From: Paratinospora sagittata
Taxonomy: Eukaryota; Streptophyta; Magnoliopsida; Ranunculales; Menispermaceae
DNA: 64,000 nucleotides
Direction of reading: 5' to 3'
NCBI GenBank assembly: GCA_035771175.1
Contig: CM069607.1
Coordinates: forward strand, 6,755,501-6,819,500
This document shows positions 10,282-24,500 of the stretch, one piece after another; positions within the stretch are counted from its first letter, which is position 1, and each line of letters begins with the position of its first letter. Both the position numbers and the translations under genes were made by a program. The notes under the pieces were generated by a model. That model saw only the letters and a program-made list of their open reading frames with translations. It did no database searches and was not told where the DNA came from.

Positions 10282-12297
10282 ATTACATTATTAGTTGCAT
10301 TTTTTTTTTAATTTTTTTGCAACAACTATACTTTCTCAGTTATAATATATATTTGTATAAATTCAATTGTTGAAAATTTTCAAATGTGGCTTAATGGTGA
10401 GCTAAGAAAATCAAAGCACTCCTCAAGCACCACCAATGACATTTGATATTGCTGTGTGTACGGGATGCTGCAAGAGGCCCCACCACAACATGAAAAACAT
10501 TGTTGGATGGATACTCTCCCCCTTTCCTAATTGTAACATGACGATGTCAAGCATCAACCAACTAATGCAACAAAGACACACTGCTAAAACATATAATATC
10601 AATAGCAGCAATACTTAACCCTGAAAGGTCACTATGTTGTATCAAATATTGGTAGTAGTAATGTAACTTTTTTAATTATAACAATAATATATTTATGTGG
10701 CCTTAGTACTAACTAGAAGCATTTGCGAAGGGTTATTAATGTTCTGCCTGTCAGCATTAAACAAGTTATATATTGTTTGGGTAAGACCATCATTCCTTTG
10801 GATTATTAAATACTTGAGCAACCACCTAAATACAATGCTTTAGATTTAGAGTCCATTATTCTGATCTTATTATAGGTTAACGTGATGAGATCACCAAGCT
10901 ACTTAATCTATTATAATAAAATAAGATAAGATTAATTGACTATAGAATATCATTATCACTTGAACACTTGGGTAAAGGAAGTAGTTATACTCAAACTTCA
11001 GCTTTAAAAGACATCTTACCTCCCACTTCGTTGTACAGAAGTTCTCTGAACTTTTTAGTGGGTACAAATACATGTACCATCAACTATATTCATTATGTTT
11101 CTTTAGTGGGTTTTTCCATTCTCTTCTTTAACACATGCATCTACTAAGCCTGGCATGGGAGCAGGTATAAGTTGGAGGTAAAGAGGCCAAAGTCAAGTAC
11201 AAATTAAAGAATTAAATCCATGATTGCCCAATTTATTTTGTTGGTAGAAAGGAGAAAAGGAAAAAATAAAATAAAAAATAAAAAAATAAAAAAAAGGAAA
11301 GAAGAAGAAAAAATTAATAATCAATATTTTTCATTTAGTATATCTTATCTCAATTTCAATTGCAAAATCATTATTTATATATATCCAAAATAGCTAATCT
11401 ATATTCTACTACAATTTAGAAATAAAAATTCTACTTAAATAAAATAGTTACAAATTTTCTAAAATAAACAACTAAAATTTTATTGTATTTAAATGACTAA
11501 AATTTACATAATGATATCTACTAATTTGACCTTCGTAACTTAAACTCTCGTTACTTATGAAAGGGAAAGTGACATTGACCAACTATACTAGCAATCTCTT
11601 TATTAAGCTACGTCAAGATAAATTGTTTGAAATTGGATGTTCGGAGAGAATACCAATTTCAAAAATAGTACAAACATTAATATTTAAAAATAAAAGTCTT
11701 TATAAAATAATCTAAACTAATGTATAATCTAACTTATTAAAGTCAATTTTGATCCACTCCGTCGTAAGATATTGTTTCTCCTACGATTTTTAAGTTGGGC
11801 CATCAGACCTGTAAATATTTACGTAAAACGTGCTATAAAGATAAATTTAGAGGGTTTTGCTTTTTTCTATTAAGAAAAAATCTCTTGTTAAGGTAAAAAA
11901 GTAAAATTTTTCGCATGTCTTTACTTGAAAGAATACATAGTCGATGTAAAACTAATATTTAGCGTTGAGCTCACCAACACAATTTATTCTTTTAATGATT
12001 TTAATATTTTTTTAAAATATATACCAAAAAATAAAAAAATAAAAAAAATAAAATAAAAACGTAGTACTCACTCGGCCCCTCCGTAGTCCGTATACAGTCA
12101 ATAACGCTCCTATGCTCACGGTCGCCTGTAGTACGTATTGAGAACCGATGAGTTGGTGACACACTGGCTTTCATAAAAAAAAAATAAAAAAGTTGGTAAC
12201 ACTCACGTCCGTACTTACTTCTTATAGGCTTACTTACGTTTCGTCCCAACACTCAACGCTCTCTCTCTATCTCTCCAATTGTTCCACTCCACTCGAT
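10282..12297. other. Intergenic region upstream of SKIP17
   Basis: AT-rich DNA with homopolymer runs (11240-11310, 12005-12060) and no convincing coding potential. The last 100 bases before the ATG at 12298 are pyrimidine-rich (CTCTCTCTCTATCTCTCC), typical of a plant 5' leader. No clear TATA box was seen. Confidence 0.5.
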
Positions 12298-14400
12298 ATG
12301 GATACGCTCCGGCCTTCGCCTTCTCTTCCAAAGCGTCCTTGTTGCAGCAGGGTCTCCGGACCAGACCAAAACCCGATGGATGGTTTATTAGAAACATTTC
12401 TAGGGTTCGCAGCCGATTCCTCCGCCGCGTCTCTCGACCTCTCTCTCGAGCGCCTTCTCGATTCTAGGGCTTCCGATTCTGATCAGAATCTTCTCATTCA
12501 GAACGCCCTCTCTCTCGGATCGCTTCTCCTTCAAGCCGCCATGAAATCGCAGAGAAAACGCTTCACCAAACATAACTCCCTCGCTTGGCTTCTTCCTTCC
12601 GACCTCACCATCAAAGTACCGTTGATTTTGTTTTCTTTTATTGGTTGTATGATTCGGTTATTCGTGATTCGAGATTTATGTTCGAATTTGTTTGTTAATT
12701 CACACATTTGTGTTTGAAATTTTTGTTTGGCGTGATTTCTCGTTTTTTATTGGATCGAATTGTGGTGGAATTATGTGCATAGATTGAATTGAATTGATTG
12801 AGGTTGCATAGCATAAGCTGTAGCGGTTTTTCCATTTTTTTTTTTTTAATATATTTATAAACAAGTAAAGAAGGATCTTGTATTTGATAATTCTGTTTTT
12901 GGATGAAACAGATGCCAATGTAGCTCAAATAGCTTAGTTGCTGCAGCTTTTTCATGTACTACGCATGTCGTTTCCATGTATCGATATTTGGGGAAAACAG
13001 TGACTTCTTCTGCATTTGTCATCAATTGTTGTTGTTTTTTTTTCTTTAAATTTGTTTTGGCAAGAGGACACATTAATTAGTTTTCATTTGTTTTTTCATG
13101 TATACATCATTATGGAAATCTTATTTGTGTTATCTGAACCTTCACGGCTATGTTTTAATTGCAGCACATTGTAGTTACCTTGTGCTAGTTTCTAATTTAC
13201 GATTCATCGTTGTTTTGTGGCGTGAAGGTATTCTCCATGCTTGATACACAGAGCCTTTGCCATGCGGCAGCTACTTGTTCAATGTTCCAGAAGTGTGCCA
13301 TGGATTCACTATGCTACGCCAATATTGACTTAACATCAGTAGTCCCTAAAGTCAATAACGCAATTGTAAATACAATGGTCCAACGTGCAGGAAAGAACCT
13401 CCGGTAAGAATCCCTCTTTCAAGTGTTCATTTCTCTAGGGGCTGGCTTGAAGTATTCTCTTTGAGGAATACTTGTTGTTTTTGAGATTGGGTTGCGTTGA
13501 ATGTCTGCATTATACATAATCAGGAACATTGTTGCTAGTTCAGACTTCAGAATGTGATTAGATATAACATCATGAACTTTTGATGTACAGAATATTACCA
13601 TTGCAGTTACAACAACATGCATCTGTTATTCAATTTTTCTTTTTTTCTCTAATTCACAGTTAAATTAGGATATTTATACAATCAATGCTTTTGAAATCAT
13701 TGGTAAAACAATGCATGAATCTATGGATTGGATTGGACCTTTATATTACAAGTTATGTGTTTTGCATTTTGTATTATTTTATATTCTTCTTGTAAGGGGT
13801 AAGAAGTGTTGGTCTCAAATAATTGAATAAGCGTCTTTGCAAAATTACTCACACACACACATATAACATAGGAATAACAGACTTTTGTTGTGCCATTATA
13901 TCTACATAGGTGACTAGATATCTGACTATGCTGGAGGGAAATTTGTTTTGAGATGATAATGACACCAATAATGCTTTAAAGAGCTGAATGTTGAGTTTTG
14001 GACTTGAGAAAAAGCAGATGTTAGAGTGAAGTAGACAAGTGGCAGAAATAAAAAAAGGTTTATCAGAGGAGAGGAAGAAAAAATTCGAAGGCACAAATTC
14101 TAATTTGGAATTATCTAGAAGATGGTGGAGCTAGTTGTGACCTTTTATAGGTCACCTTATTAATGAAGTTGTGCGACCAAGGAGTTGGTCAAGAAGAAAG
14201 TCAAAGAGTTGGTTCTTTCACCAATAAGTATTAAGTGGCCGTAGTTTTCCTAGATAAAATAAATAGTAGTCATAGCTATTTTAGTTAGGGGTGACTGGGT
14301 GAAAGCAACCCGACCAAACCAGACCATTTCGGGTTTGGTGGGGTTGGGTTGGTCGGGTTTCGGATTTGCTTAAAATCCAGTCAAGTGACCCGACCCGACC

Positions 14401-14435
<35 letters not shown>

Positions 14436-15497
14436 TTAATATATATATATATATTAACCTATATAATCTTAAAATCCTAACCTATATAATCCTAATCTAT
14501 ATGTAACAAGTATCTAATATTAACCTATATGCTAAAATCTACTATATAATTCTAAATACAACAAACTTCTATCTAAATCCTATTTCTACTTTATAACCTA
14601 AACTTAATTTATCAAAACAATTAAGTTTAGTAAGGGTTTCCTCATTGAGGACCCCAAGCACTCATGCTCCAAAATTAGCGCTCAAATGCAAATGTTGAGT
14701 GTGTGAATAATAGGGTTGGGAACCCTTTTTATAGGAGAAGAGTTCAACCTCTCCCCTTTCAAAAGCAATGTGGGACTAAAAAAAAAAGAAAGAGAACAAA
14801 ACTTCCATCTAATTAATAGAGAGAAATTTTCATCTCCATGCACCTATATACCCACAAATGTTGTGAGACTAAAAGAGGGGAAAGAAGGGGGTTCTATATA
14901 CATTACACATGGACATGACATAGAAATAAAGGTGATTATGATTTATGTACAAAAACTTAGCAAAATTTAACCTAAATATATAGTATATCCATTCAAGTTT
15001 TTGGGTTGATTCGAAGTACATAACCTAAATGTTATGTGCTAAATATATCTTCAAGAATCTTAATTGATAATTTATAATCTATTCTATGCATAGACTATAT
15101 CATATATAGTTGATTTTGTTATTTATTTATTTTTTGGATAAACTTTGTTTTCCAATTATATGTAAATCCAAATTTGATAATTTGATATCAATTGAAAAAT
15201 CATAAAATTGTTGTAAGAGGTGCATCTAATTATAAGATAAATAGTATTTGTTTAATTTTTTTTTTCTAAAAAATGTATTAGTTACTTTGATAATCATGTA
15301 CTGGACCATTGGGTTATGAATAATGAACACTTAACTATATGAAATTGACTGATTAAAAGTTTCGTTTACTTTTGAAATGAATAAATTATTTGCTACAATT
15401 AAACCATATTATAATTAAAATGGGTTGAGTATATATTGTCATTTAAAAATTAATTTACAAAACTAAAATGCTCATTAGTTAACTTGATCCTTATTCT

Positions 15498-15542
<45 letters not shown>

Positions 15543-18500
15543 TTGACCCTATAGTTGACTATATAAGTAAAAGATATTTAATAAATCTCATACAACTCAT
15601 TGGATTGAGTGGATTAATTGTTTTTTCATATGGAAGAAGATTATTAAATGTTGATAATAAAATTAAAACATTGAAATTATTATATCATCTCTAGTTATAT
15701 CTTTATAATTATATCATACTGGCATATATATGTGTGTGTGTGTAAGGAATTTTTTAAGGATTCAAGTTTAAACATGAAAATATATCCTATAATTGGTGAT
15801 GGGAACTTATTACTTATGAATCCTTTTATTTTTCATATCTTAATTATTATAACATTAGAAATTAGAAATTAGAAATTATTATTAGATCATACTAGTATGT
15901 AGTCTAATTTGTATAGACTATTTTCTTTTATGAAAATAAGTTAATTTTAATACATATTATACCCAACTTTTATTATATATATTATGTGAATGCAAGTATA
16001 GACTCATTTTTTATAAGAATATTCTCTTAAATGCACCAACTATGGTTAGACCCCTACATTAACTACAAAAATAAAGATGTCTAATAAATCACATATAAAT
16101 TGGTATCATTGAGTTGATTTATTGATTTTATATTGTATTCAATTTATTATATATTGATAATAAAGAAAAAAAAATTGTTGATTATATAAAATGTAGACTT
16201 AGTCAACAACTTTTGATCTTGAAAGAAAATAAGTTTTGAGCTTAAACTTTTTTAGCAATTGTTGTATGTACATTAGTATGAATTATGTATTTTCCATAGT
16301 TGTATAAAACAATGATCTGTAGCAAAGTTGACATGAGAATTGATACTTTTGTCATATATTTTTTTGTGTTGGGCTCATTAAAAATTTAAAATAGAAAATG
16401 GAGTGTGGAAATGGCATGGACAATATCAAAATGAGCAAAAACCAAAAAGGGGGTTTCCTTCCCTTTTTTTAATCCCACATTGGATGGGTAGAAGAGTGAA
16501 GGGGGGCTCTAGCCTCTAAAAACCCCCTTCCCCCCTTCCCTCTATTGCACATCAACTTCATTCTCTTGCATGGTTGGCATAGGGAATGATTGTCCTACTG
16601 TACATGTGTTGGAGAACTAAAAAGTATATGTTTAATTAAAAGTTTATTTGGGTTTGAATAAATTTAAGCAAACCCGACCAATATAATTTAGAGCTTTTGA
16701 GTCATATATGTGTATTGCACAAATGTTTAGAGCTTTTGGTGCAAATGTTATTACTTGGTAATGGGTAGTCTTAACATTATACACCTATTCTTTTAAGTTT
16801 TACCCTAGTAGATCAGTTATGAGTGTAAGGAAGAGATTCAAAAGAGGAATTTGTTTTTTTTTTTTTCTGTTTTCTTTAATCCCACATCGATTGGGAAAGC
16901 AAGAGGGAAGAGGGTGTTAGCTATAAAATGTTCCTCCCAATTCTTCTCATCTTCTAAATCCCACATCGGTGGGGAAAGTAATTGGAGGAGGGCGCTTGGT
17001 TATAAATGCCCTCCTCTTTCAACGTTTCTTTTGTCTCAAATTTCCCTTCCACATCTTTTACAAGTTGTGAAGGAGGAAATCTCTCCTATGAGAGAATCTT
17101 CTGGGCATAAAAAAAATGAAAAAGTTTTTATTGGGTTGGTTTTCAGGCAGACCCAACAGGCTCGACTTACCCGACCCGATGTAGTATCGAGCGGGTTAAC
17201 TGAATTTTTTTTTAAGGTCGGGTCGGATTCGGGTGTAATTCTACATCACCCGAAAATGTCGGGTCAGGCCTGAATTTGTTTAATAAACCTACCCGCCCGA
17301 CATGATTTCAGCCCTAATTTTAGTGTTCCTATGGAGTTCTTAGATTTTCTATAGAATAGTTAGAGTTCCTAGACGTTGTTAGATTTCCTAGAGTCTTAAA
17401 GCTTGTATTTTCCAAGAATCATTGATGATTCTTAATCTTCTGTGTTGCAAGAGTTTATAAATAGGATTGTAATTTTCTTTTGTAGCATTGAAAGTTACAG
17501 ATTTGAGTCTTTTCTCCTTTGGGTTTGTGTGATATAATCCAACCATAGGTGTGTGATGCCAAAGACTTCTGGGAGTGATTCCTAGACCTATCTCATTTTG
17601 CTACTCTAACCGTTTACCTCTACTTTCCATAACCATTCCCAACACAAAACTACCAATCTTGTATTTTCTTTCAACCCAATCCCCCCTTGTCCTACATCAT
17701 ATAGTGGCAGATGGAGACACTGTTTTGAGATGCATCAGTGGTTTAAGATTTTTCATTTTTTTGTAATTGTATATTTTGTTTAGTTTATATGAACATGAAA
17801 GCATAGCTTAGAACACACCTTACACTAGAATACTGTGTAAAACTTAACGCTGCTCATGATCCACATTCATGTTGGTGTATTTTCAAATTCCCTGTTTTTG
17901 GGAAAACGCATTCTTTTGGAAGTTTCTTTTTTGATAGCGTGCACTACCTTGGAGACAAAATCTCTTTGAATATATCTTATTCACGTGATCAATAGATCTT
18001 ACCTCATTTCTAAATTCAGGTCACTGAAGCTTGGTATATTGCCTGCTCCTGATGCTTCACCGGGACCTTCTTGCCCTATGGTTTATACATTTAGGAATTC
18101 TGTGGAGGCTGGCTTTTCATGGAATGATAGGAGATCTAGGCAAGGAAAGGAGTCCTATGTTCTGACAAGGTCCTGTTTAACATCATTAAGTGTTGATGAC
18201 GGTTCTGTTGGGTATGTTTAACGTTCAAGAGACTTTATTACTCTTTATTTGGCTGAGCATCTAATTTGTTTAATATAAGTTTCTCTGTTTTCTTCTTCCT
18301 TTTTCTTAATTGTTGTTAGGGCTCTCTTGAGGAGGTTGTGCCTTTATAACATTGACAGAATGGACAGTGCTGCACTTTGTGCAGCTTTATCTGCCTGCCC
18401 ATCTCTCCTTGATCTGGAGATTGTTGGCCTGTAAGTCTCATTTTCTACTGATGTTTGCATCTATTAATCTTGGTTGGTTTGACTGTCTTGAAGACATTTA

Positions 18501-21500
18501 TAGTGGATGTGCATATGCAGTGGATTACCTTATTACATGGCCATCTTCCTATGTCAGACATTCACTTTTTGGTGCATGCATAAACATGACATATGATAGA
18601 GTAAGTACTTTTTGGTTAGTTGAGAACCTGCTTTTGTTAATGTATGTTTTGTATTCTCTTAAATATCTAATTGCAAATTTCTTATTCCAAAAGAGAATCT
18701 AATTTCAAATTGTTGGGTACATATCTATTATTAATTATCTCATAGCTATATTCTGTAAGTGTAGTTCATTTGAGAATAAGAGAAAAACGATACAAATATG
18801 CATTTCTTGATCCAAATATGCATTTCTTGATCCAAATATGCATTAACATCCTAGTCAAGATGTTACCTTTTCATACAGGCCTGATGGAAATCTTTTACTT
18901 ATCTGTTCACATTCTAAGTCACCCTTTTCCCACCTTGGTTTTTGTCTAGTGCGTGAACTAAAAAAAGTCAGATACTCAGGTATTAGTAGCAGTACAAGGT
19001 GATGCTCCTAGACATATATTTCTTATCCATATTGATGAATGAGTGTTTTGATGTGGCTATAAGGCGTATGCCATAGCAAGAGGATATAACATCAAGAAAG
19101 CTAGATCCATCTCTATATGCAAGTTGATATGGTTGTTTACACAGTGATAAACTCTTTGTGATGCATCCAATTTTTGTTGTCTACATTCCTAGTCCATACA
19201 ACTAGTTTGTATGTGGCTGTGGAGGTGGTACAATGGAAACACGTACATCATGAATTTTGAATGGTGTGATGCTTATCTCCGTCATTACTGGTGACTAAGT
19301 CTTACATTAAAACCTGTCTTACTATATATGCTACAACCTCTTGATTTTGATACCAATTCACAATCCTCAAGGTCTCTAAAAATGGAAATAGAAGTTTCCC
19401 TTTGTATGGAAACCATGAGGACCTCTACTCTATTCTCTCGATAATACGAAGGCTGAGACGCTCCAAGAATGTAGCTAACAATATGTGGATCCTCATCATC
19501 ACATACATCTTCCAACCAGCCTCTTGTTAGTTGTTGCTTTTGTGGAGGGTTCACCTACACTGTGTAGAAGGTGTCAAAGGTTGGAACTCTACTCTCTAGT
19601 ACAATGGCATAAGTGTTGCACTTTGTGGTTGACGTCCTCACCCTACACCAACATCATGTCTATTTTCAACCTCAGCAAGATCAATGCAAGCATCTCTTTG
19701 ACTCATTTATGTTATCACCTTTTATCATCATATGATTAATTCAATCGGAGAGGTTTATTTTCAACGATGTGCCCAAGATTTTTTTTCAATTGAACTCTTA
19801 CGTCAAGTTGTCAATGTTGACTCCCATTTGTGTGCTGATATAGGCATGGACTTAGCAACCATGTCCAGAGTGAGCTTACCTACCCTTCCGTACGTCCTTC
19901 ATCCAATCACATAACTTCCCACGATAATGTGACATCAATGAGTTGGTCTCATCATCTTAGTCATGAGAGGCCATAATAATTTATTCTACCTTTTCAATTG
20001 GATGACATTGTTCTATATTTTGCCTCACAGCCTAAGGATGAAGTCTTTCAAGATAGGAATTTTATAACAAATTCCACTCTAACTTATGCCATGGATCACC
20101 AACCATGCATTTCCAAAACTATAAAGTGAGATACATTGTGATTATTAATTAAGTTTGACAACAATGTCACAATAAATATCTGAGTTGTTTTATGCTATTG
20201 TATATCTGAAGGTGCCTGTTAGAATGTTTGGTACTGATTGATGAGTAACTGTGGATGTATGGGGCCTTTTGACCTTTAACATTGCTCTTCTGAACAGTCA
20301 TGTTGAACTACGGCCAACTTTGGAGTGTGTGAGTGCAAATTGCCATTTTGTAGAGCGCTTATTCTTTGAATCTTCTAAAACAGGTACAACTTTGTTCTTC
20401 ATCAGGTCCCTCTTTTGTATTGTCTGAAATTTGTTCTTCACTTTCCATTTTTTTTAATAATCAGGGAGAGATGACAGCTTGAAGTCACAAACTTGTGTTG
20501 ACCTAGTAAATGGTTGTCCTCATGTGAATTCATTGACACTTAGAGGATTCAAGTTGCAGGATTATAAAATTCGAGTACTTCTTAAGGTATACTTTCTTTG
20601 TTATGAAAACTTGGTGTGCTTGATAAGTGAGAAACTTTTACTTGAGAAAATAGGTTTTTTGAGAAAATTCTTTTAAGAAAATCTTCTTGCGCATATTTTC
20701 TCATGGTTGTTTGATTGGACATGAGAATAGCCATGAGAAAATTTAAAGAAGATGTTTTTCAAGCAGGGTGATTTTCTCACAAGAAAATATTTTTTTTCCA
20801 CCATCCTACCTGAAGAAATGTAGTTGGGAAAAAGCTTAGTTAAGTTGAGTTGAATATCCTACCAGAAGAAATTATAGTGAGAGAAAAGAGGGGTTTGAGA
20901 AAATCTTTTTTCCAAATCTCAAATACTGGAATTTGTGATTTTCTCTAGAAAATCAATAATTTTCTTGAGAAAACTCTCATTTCTCAGCTACTAAACACAT
21001 TGTAAGTATCATCTGAAGACTGATATTTATAACAGTTTGCTGAATCAGTGTTTGTATTTTGCTGCATTGCTTATGTATGAGTTACTCTTGTCTAATCTTA
21101 GTTCTTCCTAGCCTCTTCAGTTTCTAGGATCATACATAGTGACTTTCTCAATGCACTTCTAGGATGATAATCTTTTATTGATGGTAGATGGCAAAAAAAT
21201 TTATTTTGAAGCTTGTTGATATGCCATTTTTAGCATACAAAGGGAAATATGTGATGCTCTCACTAAGATAAAGGCATAGCCCTCTTGCTTTGTAGGGAAG
21301 GAAATCTAATTTCTATGCTACTGTTGACATGTTAAGTTTGCTTAATGGAGTTACTTTTTGGAATCTCAGACTCTTAGTTCATGATATAATGAGAGATTGA
21401 ATTTTGTGTCTTGCTCTTTGGTGGTATTGGTAGTACTTTCATGGGAAACTTAGTCAAATGACTTGTATTTTGGCGAGAAATCGATAATAAACTTGACATT

Positions 21501-24500
21501 TAAATTACCAAATTTGTGACTCATTTCTCTAACTGAAATGATAAACATTCCATTGTGTCTAATAACCTTCCAAAGTATGACAGACTAAGCTTACCTCTAT
21601 CGTTTCTAGTATAGAGAGATCATAAGAAGAGAGGAGAATGATCCAGAGAGAAGGGGAAGACGAATGCATGTTGGAGTTCAAATTTCCATTATGACTTGTT
21701 CAAACTGACATGTAAATTACCAAATTTGTGACCCATTTCTCAAATGAAATGATAAACATTCCATTGTCTCTAATAGCCTTCCAAAGTATAATTGACTAAG
21801 CTTCCCTTTATCATTTCTAGTATAGAGAGGTAATAAGAAGAGAGGAGAATGATCTAGAGATAAGAGGAAGACGAATGCACATTGGAGTTCAAATTGCCAT
21901 TACAATTTATGACTCGTTCGTAGAAGGAAAATCTAGAGAAAAGGAGATGAAGTGAAGATCCCGAGAGAAGGAGATGAATGAACGCATCTTCTGGCAACTT
22001 GCTATTCTTTTTCCTTTTGTCTATGATAAATGTATTCACTTTCATAGAACCTAACATTCTTACAAGCCCTAAAATCCCTTAATAATGATGCAGTGCAAAA
22101 ATCTACAAATATATAACGAAACTCAGTAGACCTCCTAGAAGTAGTTTGTAAATGGCGTCGGCGTAGCCACAATAGACCATCATAAGCCACATGGTATACA
22201 ATTCACAAACATTTATATATCGGGCTTTACTACAGATTTATGTATGTAAACCTTTTTACATTATAGTAATTTATGAGAGATATGGTCTAATGTTAGTAAA
22301 TCATAGTATACGATGATAGACCGTTGTAGACCTTCGTAGACACATCAATTTACGTATACTTTTTAAGATTGAGACTCACTTAAGACCATTGTAAACCTTT
22401 GTAGGCTGTTGTAGATGTATAAATTCTCTAGAGACTCATGGTGTAGCATGGAACATTAATAATCATCTCATTCTTCTTCTCGATTATGTATGACTGTAAC
22501 ATCTCGCTGCTCCCTTGCTGTCGAGGTATTATCCATTGTAACTCTCCTTCTGGGTGTGTCCAACCTTCCCAAAAGGCGCGCCAACAATTTAGGAATCCAA
22601 GGGAGTTATCTCAGCCCAAGCTCACACTTTTTCTCGATGTGGAATTAATCACACCTTTTTTTTTTAGCAGAAACAAATGTTGTAATATCTTAACTCAAAA
22701 GAGGAACAAGAGAACAAAGCCTAAAGAGCACCAAAGGTGCTACAACAGCCAACGACCCACACAAACAAAAAGCACTACAAAGCAAGAATAAATTACACCC
22801 AAAATAGCAACATCTAAGTTACAAATGGTGCAAACAACTAGCCCAATAGCAACAACTAAGTTACAAAGCATTAATCACACCTCCTTAACTATGCACTTCA
22901 CCTCTTCAACCAGGCAGGTCAATTGTCACACCCCGAATTTTGGCCCCCAATTTTTTTTTAAAATACTTTTTTTTTACAGCAACTAAACCAAATAAGTCGA
23001 CTAAAACTTGATGCGTGAGTTATGTATCTACTTATCCTAACGCTTACTTTGCTTTTATACTGACCCCTTTAAATATTTTATTTGTTTATTTATTTTTCAA
23101 AACTTAGGTTAAGACAAGTAGGTACCAACATATCTGATGAAACATGTCATGATGCTAATATTGTCTTCATGTTATTGTTTAAATTTGTTTTAACTCGAGC
23201 AAAAAAAACATTTAATAATAATAATAATAAAGTAAGGGTGAAGGCAGGTAGATACGAAAGTCCCGCCTTGGGTTTCAGCAGAATTGTTCGGCTTGTTTTG
23301 GTTTACTTTGGTAAAAAAAAAAATTACTTGAAAATTTGAGGGTCAAAATTCGGGGTGTGACATCAATCTCCTCAACCAAGAAGGTCGTGACAGATTGTGG
23401 CATATAGGTAATGCTTCCTTTGTCTCTACATGACAAGTATTCTCAAGATGGAGCCTTTTTTGAAATACAGTAGACAAACATGTTGCAGCGAAGATCACCA
23501 ATCGCTCATCCTTGGTTGAGTGTGTTAAGCTAATAAGGAAGAAAATTGGAAATAACAAGAAATTGACACGTGATTTGAACGCCATACTTTGGGAAGCTAA
23601 TTATGGGCATTTAAGGAGGGCCAAAGTTTTCAAGTTCGATTGTGCCATACTTCTTGTTGCTGGAGGTTGAGTCTCCTCCAATTATATTTGCTTCTTGGTT
23701 AGATAGAGACATCATTTGTTTTGGGAGAAACGTGTTTCGAACGGTAACTGGATCAAGGATGAGATGTGAATTTCCCAACACCAGCCAACACAAGTAACAT
23801 TTCTTAAAAATTCTTCAAAGGTTGATTTTTTACATGAGGCAATAGTGCTCTAACTCAAGGATCCAAATTGACAATCTTGAATAGTTGTGAAGTTGAGCCT
23901 CATTTACTTCTTAGTGCTCAGTCTTCCCAGGACATACGAGAATAGCTGAGCCTTATTGACAATCATTATCTTTCTCTTGTCGATGATCTAACATAGTTCA
24001 ACGTGTTTCTCTAGGGAACTGTTTGCTTTTAACTTGACGCTAGGGCCCCTTAAAAGATCCATAAAGAAGTGGCAGGTAGCCAATGCTCTTGTTAGCTCAA
24101 GGTAGTACCACGGCATTAATTGCCCTTTTTTCATATAGGTATTAACTGTAATATGTGATGATATTACCATATCACCCATACGGATATTTAATCATTTAGA
24201 ATCCATGTTCTAGATGATAGGTGTGACATATCATATGAGTGCATCACATAGGTGAGTGAATGCAGGGTTGTGACCCATTCTCCTCCTATTGATGGAATAC
24301 CACTTTTGTTGAGGTGAATGAGCAAGAAGCTCATCTTTTCAAGATATGAGATGATTTTGCAATGGTTCATGCTACATCATGAATCCACAAAGAATTGATG
24401 CTTCTATAAAGGTCTATGATTGTCTTGGGAGTGTCTCAGCCTCATAATGTTTGCCTGAATTGATGTTTGGTCTACGGACATTGAACCTTAGTCTATGATG

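Larger units (their letters stand above)
14286..17316. mobile_element. hAT-type element, 3.03 kb, in SKIP17 intron 2
   Basis: The ends TAGGGGTGA and TCAGCCCTA are near-perfect inverted repeats, flanked by the perfect 8-bp direct repeat ATTTTAGT (14278-14285, 17317-17324). Subterminal arrays of CCCGACCCGACCCGA and the inverse lie inside both ends. The interior is AT-rich with no transposase frame, an AT palindrome at 14431-14462, an AAT microsatellite at 15498-15542, and four snRNA-type promoter modules described separately. The exons on both sides are intact, so it is presumably spliced out with the intron. Confidence 0.85.

Noticed and set aside
12193..12297. Upstream in-frame ATG giving SKIP17 35 extra residues
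   Set aside because: The added sequence is low-complexity, lies in the pyrimidine-rich leader and does not resemble the family start.
19285..19554. 89-codon minus-strand open frame in SKIP17 intron 4
   Set aside because: No recognisable domain and no support from neighbouring exons or splice sites; likely chance or very old transposon sequence.
23343..24370. Series of 60-80 codon minus-strand frames that could be a gene inside intron 6
   Set aside because: Not joined by convincing splice sites and not recognised; kept only as possible captured sequence in the MULE-like element.
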